DNA of 64,000 bases from Paraphaeosphaeria minitans (taxonomy: Eukaryota > Ascomycota > Dothideomycetes > Pleosporales > Didymosphaeriaceae): contig WJXW01000013.1 of assembly GCA_015832175.1 (NCBI GenBank), positions 620,001 to 684,000 on the forward strand. The letters are read 5' to 3'. This document shows, piece after piece, positions 56,189-64,000 of the stretch (position 1 is its first letter; every line of letters begins with the position of its first letter). The notes below the pieces were generated by a model. That model ran no database searches. It was not told where the DNA came from and saw only the letters and a list, made by a program, of their open reading frames with translations. A program made the translations under genes and the position numbers.

Positions 56189-56994
56189 GGGTTGGGGATG
56201 GGGAGGGAAGGGAAGGTTTTTTGAGCATTTTTGCGTGCGGCTATGGTCGCTTCGATAGTTCTTTCCGAGGTAATATACATATTCAATCATGCCTTTTTGG
56301 GGTTGCGATGTTGGTGTCTGTGTTGCAATGTACGGCGTGCTGAGCAGTGAAGTATTCACCGTTTTTCGTCGGAAGGATGAGCGAAGCTCGTCGGTTTCGA
56401 TATTGAGTCGATTTCGACCGGGGCGAAATGCGTTGTTCCGAAGGCCTAGCTTGCAGGTTGACTGCGCTGGGTTGGGGTTGGTGGTGTGTCGTCGAATGGA
56501 TGGGAAGTAGATAGACACTGGGGGTAGGTAGGGCTTGAAGGCGAGTGGAGATTGCGAGCCTGGAGAGGCGGGTTGCACTTGTCTGTGTGGGGTGTTTTGG
56601 AGCCATGGGCTGGGCTGAGCCGGAAAATGTGTACCTACCTCAGCTGGCAAGCTCGCATCTCACCTCTTGACTTGAACCTTCTTAGGAGGCATTTTAATGT
56701 ATATTGACAATACGGGAAAAGGACTTATAGGGAAAAAACAAAAACGATCACGCCGACGAAGCAATGAAAAGAATGAATGGGGCACGAAGAGATGAAAATG
56801 CCAACGAGAGACTGCCAGCCAGCCAGATTCCTTAAGACACGACTTTCTACCCTCAACCTTCACCAATGTAAGTTCATGGAAGCGCAACCTTCCAGCATGT
56901 GCTGATTACGTCTCTAACACGAGAAGGTGTGGCATCAAGGGTTCAATTACAATAATCGGCGTCTTGTTGGCACCCAAAACAACGCAAAAATGAA
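56189..56994. other. Intergenic
   Basis: Holds the 3' UTR of the PH-protein gene. On the minus strand at 56692 an ATG opens a ten-codon frame (MPPKKVQVKR) followed by GTGAG; no continuing exon was found. A TTGGGGTTGG run lies at 56469. Confidence 0.4.
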
Positions 56995-57083
56995 AGCTCT
57001 ACGCAGGACTCGAACCTGCAACCTTGGCCTGACACGTTTGCACGTAGTAGGAGGGCCACGCGCTACCATTGCGCCAGCAGAGC
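56995..57083 (-). tRNA. tRNA-Arg (CCT) with intron
   Basis: Minus strand. Acceptor stem GCTCTGC pairs with GTAGAGC (one G-T), D arm GCGC-AATGGTA-GCGC, anticodon stem TGGCC/GGCCA, T arm GCAGG-TTCGAGT-CCTGC. A box TGGCGCAATGGTAGCG and B box GGTTCGAGTCC are intact. The anticodon loop reads CTCCTA then a 17-base intron (CTACGTGCAAACGTGTC) at the canonical place after base 37. The anticodon CCT reads AGG (Arg). Mature length 72 before CCA. Confidence 0.93.
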
Positions 57084-57665
57084 GTTAACAACTCTTATGA
57101 TTGATGACTACAACGGAGATTTTGTTAATTATATACTTATTTTCAGTTTCTCTGGACTCAACCGGGCATCGAAAGAAATGATTCAATGACCGGCAATCAG
57201 GTCTCAGACTTTCTGTGGGGGTGAGGCAAATATCGGTGTGCAATCGGCAGCTAAGAGTGGGGGAGGGCGGATGCTACCTAATAGGTTAGTGGAATATCAG
57301 CACCCAACGACTATTAAGACCATCGATCCACGCTCTTCCTTGTAACAAGGCAGTGTCATGAACTGACTCAGCTACGATAGACGTCTCTTCTCCGTGCATT
57401 AGCCGCAGCATTTTATTGAAGATTTTTTCTGCGTAAACCAATATGCACAAGAAAGAACACCGCATGCTAACATGGTTTGAAGAATCGAGTATTCAGCCAT
57501 ACAAAGCTTCGGGCTCATGTGCTGAGAGGGAGACGACAAATACACGAGTTGGAGTAGATTGCTAACGGTAATGCTGCTTGATAGAATGCAGCTCCAGGGC
57601 ATAATGGCATAACGCATAGTACCGTATGATCTCCACACGAACGCAGCATTTGCTATACCTCATTG
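57084..57665. other. Intergenic
   Basis: AT-rich right behind the tRNA 5' end on the minus strand; a short frame at 57399-57638 has no recognisable features. Confidence 0.4.
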
Positions 57666-58759
57666 CTAGCCCGATCGCTTCTGCACCCGAGGCGGCCGAG
57701 ATACAGTAGACGCCGTATCCCTCTCTGACCTTCGTAGGACCACCCTCGCCGCCGGCCGTGGCATATCCCTCACAGAACCCGGACGACTACTCGGCAGCTC
57801 AACCCTCTTGTAAACCATCGCCACGTAAAGTATGCGCACAATCGCCGCAAACCCAATCGCAAACGGAATCGTTTGGCTCGCCCCAGACAGCGTTCCAACG
57901 CCCTCAATCTCGTTCCACGATATCGTCAGCTCCGTCGCAACAGTGGTGGCGAGCGCAATCACAATCCTAATCCAGACATCTATATTCTGCAGTAATTCGA
58001 CGTGCGCACGCTTCGGCCGTCGTCCTTCCGCGCCGGGATCCGGGAACCCGGCCATGGCGCGAAGCTTGATGAGTAGGATGTAGATGCAGACGAGTCCGAG
58101 CCAGAAGTACATGAGAGCGTGGAGGACGACGGAGGCTTTGCTGTTGAGGCGCACTTCGCCGAAGACGAAGCCGTATTGCTGGCAATTGCGGTGGTCCAGG
58201 TCCGGCACGCGGTCAAACCAAAACCAGTACTGGAAGACTAGCACGCCTATGAGCAGCGTGAAGCTCAGGTTTGCTGACATTGCGCCGAGATTCACACGTG
58301 GATAGCGTGTTGGATCCTAAGAAGTCACAAGAAGGAGATTAGGAGCTAGGCGGAAAGATTTCATGGAGGAATGCTTTGGTAGTTGGTAAATGAGCAGTTC
58401 GGAAATGCTCGCAGCAACATCATTCGAAGAATTACCGTACATCCACTCACCCAGTAAGGATCGCACGCCGTCAACAACCGCCACACATATATCGGCGCCA
58501 GAGCCAGATACCCGCCGAACATCAGCAACAGCACAATGTACGTCTCGACAGGCTCGAGACTATCGACATCCGTCAGCGTCAGGATCGCGAGCGCGAGAAA
58601 CGTCGCCGCGACGAAGACATCCGTTGAGAACGCCAAACTCTTCACCTCGGAGGGTGCCAGCCAGCGCGCCAGGATCGCCCCGTACCACTGGAAGTAGTAC
58701 GCCAATCGGATGCCGAGCCCGTACATGTCGCTGTTCCCCTCGACCTTGCACACGGCCAT
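57666..58759 (-). CDS. Multi-pass membrane protein of unknown function
   Basis: Complement of join 57666..58316, 58451..58759; 319 residues. The 134-base intron (GTGAGT...CTTAG) joins TACDPYW to DPTRYPRVNLGAMSANLS. About seven hydrophobic segments: for example VFVAATFLALAILTL, TYIVLLLMFGGYLALAPIYV, FTLLIGVLVFQYWFWF, ALMYFWLGLVCIYILLI, WIRIVIALATTVATELTI, IPFAIGFAAIVRILYVAMVY. The C-terminal tail is basic and probably cytosolic. The layout (N-terminal GLGIRLAYYFQWYGAILARW, which recurs in a group of fungal membrane proteins) suggests a fungus-specific family, but I cannot assign a function. A TATATATA stretch lies just upstream (about 58776-58785). Confidence 0.75.
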
Positions 58760-59492
58760 GGTGGTGAGGAGGTAGTTTTTGTATATATAGAAAGTAGTTT
58801 CTTGTAGGTATATTGGTCAAGAATGCGTGCGATGCTCAGCCTTGCCCACGAGCGATGAGAGGAGCAGGCGGGGCATATTTATGGTGGCGAAATGGACTGC
58901 ACCGAATTGGGCCCCTTTAACATATGCGCGCGCAGTGCTATGTCTTGCGATGCGTGCAGAGTGCATGGTGACGCGCGGGGAGCAGGGAGGTGATTGGGGG
59001 CTACGTGGTAGACGGAGGATGACGGATGGGGTTAGGCTGCGTTTGCGCATGTCGTTCCACAAAACCTCCATCTCTTTTTCATCGAAATGCCACCAGCCTT
59101 GCAGATCGCGGGGTAGATGAGATGGTGGACTCAAACACAAGCCCGACAGAGGTACGCTAGTACGATGGCTGGAGGGAGTTGCTCACTGCCAGTGTGTAAA
59201 CTATCTCCTCGCTCGGCTATAGAAGCGTGAACAACAGGTGGCGCTTTATCTTGCACTGACTTGGCAGGCTCACTTTTGTCTTCGTAACTTTTATGCTGTC
59301 CAGGTCATAGGAGGCAGGTCACAACGAGAGGTCACTTATCTCTAACGGCGGATGCTTCTAGACTGCAACCGTACCACAAGCACACGTATGCTCTCGTGGC
59401 CCAATCAATATTCTGTCCCGCAAAACAGACCGAACCCGCCACGTATATGTACGGCTATCCCCAAGCCAAGAGAAGAGCGCAGCGCGACAACT
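58760..59492. other. Intergenic
   Basis: Divergent gap. No recognisable gene; a minus-strand frame at 58817-59140 has no known domain. Confidence 0.4.
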
Positions 59493-59776
59493 ATGATCAC
59501 ATATACGTATAATCACGGACCCCGTATTGGTGAGCAGATACATCAAAATGTATACCAGCATGGCCGTGAACGCGACAATCACCGTGGCTACAGACACTCC
59601 CGCGACCGTCCGAACGACATCGAAGAGGCGACCCGCGCTCAAGTGAAAGCGTGCAAGGACTACGACGATGCGAAAACGAAGTATCAAGTATCAGGCGGAA
59701 GTTTGAGGAGGCGAAGAAGCTGGACGAGGCGACGACACGGCTCAGTGCTGCGAAACGGCGCGAGGGGGTTTGGTGA
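59493..59776 (+). pseudogene. Small coiled-coil frame with a shift
   Basis: From the ATG at 59493 the frame encodes a polar segment and a helix (ATRAQVKACKDYDDAKTKYQ), then changes character. In another frame, about 15 bases later, the helix resumes as KFEEAKKLDEATTRLSAAKR and stops at 59774. A GT...AG stretch of only 14 bases (GTATCAGGCGGAAG) would restore frame but is far too short for an intron; it also contains part of a 7-base tandem duplication (AGTATCA twice). Possibly a decayed or mis-sequenced small gene; function unknown. Confidence 0.35.
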
Positions 59777-60163
59777 TATTTGCTGGGCGATAACGATGAC
59801 TATCGCTTGTTGGTAGTCGTCATATTAAGGGAAAGCAGTGTCTTACTGGATGATAATGACCTTCTGGTTGTTTCGCATGCTGCTGGGAAATAGCTTCGTG
59901 GTAGCGCTGGCGCTTTGTGTTTCGGTAGGATGGCACGATTGGACAAAACGATGAATTCTTGCCGTTAGATGTTTGAACCATATCAACACCCATTTTCCTT
60001 TACGATTTAGATAGTTGATTTGAAATCCCCAGGTTCAAGAATATTTTCTTCTAATTATTACCATGTATAAAGTTCCACTGATCAGGGATGCACATAATTC
60101 ACTAATAGCCATAGATACAACGACACTGTGACGTGCTCCCACGATCAAACATCTCTCCTCAGC
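59777..60163. other. Intergenic, AT-rich
   Basis: Nothing recognisable. Confidence 0.4.
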
Positions 60164-61039
60164 TCAGTATGTCAGACTAACACACCTCCCCTCCCACCCA
60201 CCAGATTCCACCACGTTCTTAAATATCCACGCTCCCACATCAGTCCGCCCGACCGTCCACCCAATAGCTGGTCCAACCTCCTTCTCCACCCTCCCTTTCT
60301 CGCCTTGCACACCCCACTCCCACCCACTCCTCACCTTCTCCACGCCTTTCAGTCCGTCCACCAACGCTGTCGGCCTGACAATGACAAAGTCGCGGATATG
60401 CTCGCCACGATCACTGAGCACTACCTCCTCCATTCCGCGCTTGTCCGCATGCGGTTGTGCGGCGAGGAGCTTATACAACGGGTAGTACAGCAACGGAATA
60501 TCCCTTGCTCTGCCTTTGACGCCGGTGGAGCTTAGAGCAATAAGAAGGGGCTTGCGTCCAGATGAAGTGGGCATGCCAAGGGTTGAAAGCGCGGAGAATA
60601 TGGCGCGCATGCCGGATGTGCAGAGGGTGGGATCTGGCAGGACAAAAGGCGTGGTGAGAGAGAGTTGGAAATTAGGATACGCGCCGATGGAGGAGTAGAT
60701 TATGTCGACCACGTGGGAGCTGTTTGTGGGGGAGACGAGGGCACGGGATACGTCTGAGGAATTCTTTGCGTCGCCTTGGATGATGGTGAGATTGGCTTCT
60801 ATTGCCGAGGCTGAGATGGCGTGGTCGGTTGTGAGGCTGGTGACGAGGTTTGATGGGATGCGGGCTACTGTTGGATCTTAGTTAAATGCACCCTAACATA
60901 ATGGCGTGGTAAAAAAATCCGATGGAGATGTAGACGTACACGCTGTGCAGTGGTAGCCTGAGCGGAGGGCGCAGGCGAGGGAACTACCCGCGCATCCACC
61001 AGTTGCGCCGAAGAAGGCGATTGTTTGCTTAGAAGCCAT
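60164..61039 (-). CDS. NAD(P)-binding Rossmann-fold protein (atypical SDR)
   Basis: Complement of join 60164..60867, 60940..61039; 267 residues. The 72-base intron (GTACGT, TAACTAA, AACAG) gives CTALARIPSNL across the junction. Nucleotide-binding turn at the N-terminus: IAFFGATGGCAGSSLA (GxxGxxG). Later: DVSRALVSPTNSSHVVDIIY, PLLIALSSTGVKGRARDIP, DFVIVRPTALVDGLKGVEKV, which match NmrA-like/atypical short-chain dehydrogenase proteins with the active-site Tyr region replaced by LLYYPLYKLL. Could be an oxidoreductase or a redox-sensing regulator; substrate unknown. Good start context (AAAAAATGGC). Confidence 0.88.
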
Positions 61040-62120
61040 TTTTTTCAGATTGCGTCGTGTTGGCAAGTATATCGCTTTCGAGGTTATGGTATAGTCTTTG
61101 CTTGGATCGTCTCTGAGACAGATTCAATAGGTAGCGGAGGGTACACAAGAAATATTTGTAGGTTCGAGGAATGTTTTGTCTGGATTGCTTTTAATGAGGA
61201 TGTCGTCCGCCTTTTGTATTCAAACAAGACCTTTCAATCCACCACCATCTCATCCAAATACGGGGCATCAAGGAATTTCATACCAACGTGACCCCTCGCC
61301 GTCTAGTCTACTCTTGTCGAGGTGTTATCCGGCGTGTCGGAAGTTCGCTAACCTGTTTGGGACTAGATGCCACTGGGTCGAAATCTCCATCTGGCTAAAA
61401 CCAGTAAAAACAGGGCTGAGTCCAGCCACATTCGTAGCGAACGTATGCCCATAGCCTCCACCAGGTCTTCTAATCAACCTCCAGCTTGAATGCTATCGAG
61501 CAGAATTCCTGTCACATGCGAAAAATTGAACGACACAATCTCTTATCAGATTGCCTCGCGCCCGGTGTACGTGTTCGCAAATTAAATTGCTGTCGCGTCC
61601 AGCTGTCTACACTCGTAGCAGTCCAGCAGTACCTAGATCATTATCACGCCTTCAATCTGAACGGTGATGTCGAGTGTGACTCGCGAACTGCGTAATCGAG
61701 GACTGCGTAGAAAACCACAGTAATGCCTCCCGACCGTCGGGTCGTATCTACAGTATACTAAAGGTTTGAAGAGCATGGAACCTCCCGCGAAAGGACATTT
61801 CTCTCGTAAAGCAGGATACGTGGTATGCTGGAGTGGAATAGTTACTAAGAAGAAGGCGCATCGGGGGTGTATACACGTTAGAATCCGCAGGATGATATTA
61901 GTCTCGGTCATCACGACCCAGGCGCAGACGCAGACGCAGACGCAGAACGAATCATCTTCGACTGACTATCAAACAGGGTAATTACATTGCTTGGGACGTA
62001 TTACCCAAGTAGTCCCACAGCAGCAACAACCCATCACAACCGTATGTACACCGTAGAGATAGCTTCCCAGAATCCCAACATGAGCGACCACTCCTGGTTG
62101 TCGATATGGCGTAGGATCAC
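61040..62120. other. Intergenic
   Basis: 1.1 kb with no supported gene. A short GCAGAC repeat (five units) lies at 61921-61946. Confidence 0.45.
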
Positions 62121-62863
62121 CTAGCCGCTGACCCAATTGGCACATGCAAGGCGCGTACCATCTGACCTATGTATAACAATGCTCCTGTTCCCGAAGAACG
62201 CCCCGATTCCCGGTAGGGTAGACGCGTACAAGTCCACGTAACTACCGCACATATCAGCAGGTGCGAACCGCCAGTGGCGACGAAAATGCTCATGTACCTT
62301 GTAGAGATCGAAAGACCGGTGATGTTTCCATGCTTGCCCGACCGGTCGCCGACTTCGCATGTCTGAGGCTTGGTTGGATCACACATCGGAGTGTTGGCGA
62401 ACTGGCCGCGTCGATAGGGGTCCAGGTGAGCCTGTATATCTTGGGCAGAACAAGTACCACTGACGGGGATCGGTAGGATGTGGAGGTGATAAGCTGGAGC
62501 AACGTATCAGTGTGCTACTCGGCTTCTTGCGACGGTAAGAGTATCAAAGGGATAGAAAGAGCAGAAATGATGTCTTAGACGCGGGATGAGGCATACGGAA
62601 CGGTGGTCCTGCAGATACAGGAAGGCCTTGGAGAAAAGGACGCCCGTGCCGTTGGCGTTCGAGGCCGCAGTTACGGTTCCGGATATGTTGGCCCCTGCAC
62701 CGGGAAAAGTAGCTGTATACTTTGCCCCAGCAGGATTGTTGTTGACAATTGCAGCATCACCCCCTAGTCCGGTGCTGATGTTACCGGAGGGATTGGGAAG
62801 ACCCGTTCCAAGAATGAGGGTGGGGATAGCCAGAGTAATAAGAATAAGTGTGAGAGACGGCAT
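62121..62863 (-). pseudogene. Cu-only superoxide dismutase (SOD5-like), frameshifted
   Basis: Exon pieces on the minus strand: 62863-62597, 62493-62298, 62241-62121; introns of 103 (GTATGC...CCAG) and 56 bases (GTACAT...GTAG). Signal peptide at 1-~20 (MPSLTLILITLAIPTLILG). Then YTATFPGAGANISGTVTAAS and NANGTGVLFSK. At about 62618 the frame must move by 3k+1 bases to continue with GLPVSAGPP and, across the first splice, PYHLHILPIP (Cu ligands), then AHLDPYRRG, MCDPTKPQTCEVGD, GKHGNITG, STSYVDLYASTLPGIGAFFG, NRSIVIH and a stop. All ligand histidines of the Cu-only, secreted SOD family are kept, while the usual residues between VLFS and GLP are missing, so a small deletion at a GGCC repeat is likely. 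Either a recent pseudogene or a sequence error. Confidence 0.8.
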
Positions 62864-64000
62864 TGTCTCCAACGGTGTTACTTGGTTCTCGTATTCCAGA
62901 TTTAGTAGCAGTGTACCTCTGAGGGGATTTGAGAAGGTTTCTGCTGCAAGCATGCAAGCAGGCTTCGATCCGCCATCCTTTATGTATTCTGAGGTATCTG
63001 GTGCTGCACCAATCGTTGTAATTGCTCCGTTCGGTCCCGTAGCTTTTCTTCCCTCCTGTTCAATATCGCATAGATCATGTGTATGGACTTTCCCTAACGT
63101 CCAAAATCTTGTTGTGATGCAGTGTCCAGCCCGACGTCGATGCAGGTGGCGTCTCGACCGGGGCGGGACTACACTGCAAGCAAGCAAGTCAGTTGAGCGA
63201 TGGCAATTGTTGAAAGCTGCATGATGTCCTCCAAGATTTTCGACTTGTTACTTCTCACTTTCGGGGCTGGCAGCGAACCATGGGTTGGTGTTGGAGAGGG
63301 CTGGACTTCGCGGAGTCTCAGCTGTTCTGCTATACGGGCACAATTAAACTACAGTGACTATGAACTCGTGGGGCCGTCTCCATGATTTAAGTGAGTGTGG
63401 GGTCCATGGTTGCCTGTGGACAAGAGGAACTTGGCAAACGCTCTGCAAGTTACGGAGTGACCCTCCGCAAGCCGCAGACGTACATGATTCTTTCCCTTTT
63501 CGAATAAACACTAATGATCTTCAGCCCCAAGATTCAAGCGTTTGAGTGATCTTCTACGCTTTACCTTCCTCACTGCCAGGACACAGGGTACCAATCAAGA
63601 GCGGTTAAATCTCTTGCTGAGAAGCAGCACGCGGATGCACCATTGGCATCTCAGTATTTCACATATGCAACGTAGTCATGAGGCCTAACAAGGCTTCCCT
63701 TGGCATAAATCTCACAAGCTTTCACTCGGCATGTCTTATTGGCCTTTTTCTGAAGCCACGATCTGGATCACCTATCCGCAACTCCACATTCCACAGAATG
63801 ACAGGCTTTCGATCTAGACCACAGGTTTACTTGAAAAGTGATGGTGCTTCGAAGCTTTGATGGTTTCGGTACCCCGGCTCCATGTCGTTAGGTCTCCATA
63901 CTCCACATTGACGAAGAGTACGGTACCTGGGCAGTGTTAGCGAGTGCTTCGGCCTTTTGGGCTCAGCACGTCTGGAGTAGTGCCCGGGCTGAATCTCCAG
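62864..64000. other. Intergenic to window end
   Basis: Promoter side of the SOD gene, then no recognisable gene to the end. Frames present are short and without family similarity. Confidence 0.4.

Noticed and set aside
55313..56650. 445-codon frame antisense to the Spo71-like gene
   Set aside because: Mostly complementary to the conserved PH-protein exon; Pro/His/Arg-rich shadow composition.
56660..56692. Minus-strand MPPKKVQVKR followed by a GTGAG donor, like the first exon of a ribosomal protein gene (S14-type)
   Set aside because: No exon with a matching continuation exists within reach downstream; the next minus-strand sequence is antisense to the PH-protein gene.

Overview
The window is nuclear DNA of a filamentous ascomycete (Pezizomycotina; gene content and repeat style suggest a Dothideomycete, but this is inference). 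Support: about 17 intact protein genes on both strands, short GT-AG introns (46 to 144 bases, many with CTAAC/CTGAC branch sites), good Kozak starts (CAACCATGG), one intron-containing tRNA, and fungus-specific families (CFEM, Zn2Cys6, fungal rhodopsin-like 7TM, Yvc1, Spo71-like PH protein). Coding exons were joined by hand from frame, splice consensus and family conservation; every spliced model reported here closes with a length divisible by three.

Layout. 0-16 kb: two secreted/anchored wall proteins (CFEM and a Ser/Thr-rich GPI-type protein), eIF2-alpha, a Yvc1-type TRP channel, MutY-type DNA glycosylase, and a cytosolic trypsin-fold protease with an unfamiliar N-terminal region; then an EthD-like gene relic and a repeat-rich gap. 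16-32 kb: a large O-GlcNAc transferase-like protein, SEC62, a conserved fungal protein without known function, and a PH-domain scaffold protein, separated by long gaps with minisatellites. 33-41 kb: an ankyrin gene relic, then a compact tryptophan/kynurenine group: kynureninase and indoleamine 2,3-dioxygenase divergently transcribed from one 471-bp promoter, a Zn2Cys6 regulator tail-to-tail with IDO, and a 7TM protein. 44-52 kb: a sugar group: cytosolic GH31 alpha-xylosidase, MFS sugar porter, and secreted GH3 beta-glucosidase; porter and GH3 share a divergent promoter with clustered CreA-type sites. 52-64 kb: a Spo71/Mug56-like PH protein, tRNA-Arg(CCT), a multi-pass membrane protein, an NAD(P)-binding protein, and a Cu-only superoxide dismutase gene that carries a frameshift.

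How the genes work together. The two accessory groups are the most coherent units. IDO opens the tryptophan ring and kynureninase cleaves (after deformylation by an enzyme not in this window) kynurenine to anthranilate and alanine; TTCCG(A/T)C-like sites occur both in the IDO/KYNU promoter and in front of the Zn2Cys6 gene, which suggests a self-regulated module. The GH3/porter/GH31 set fits outside-to-inside use of xyloglucan-type oligosaccharides, ending with intracellular removal of alpha-xylose, under glucose repression. The remaining genes are housekeeping. Broken genes (EthD-like, ankyrin, a small coiled-coil frame, the SOD) cluster next to the long gaps.
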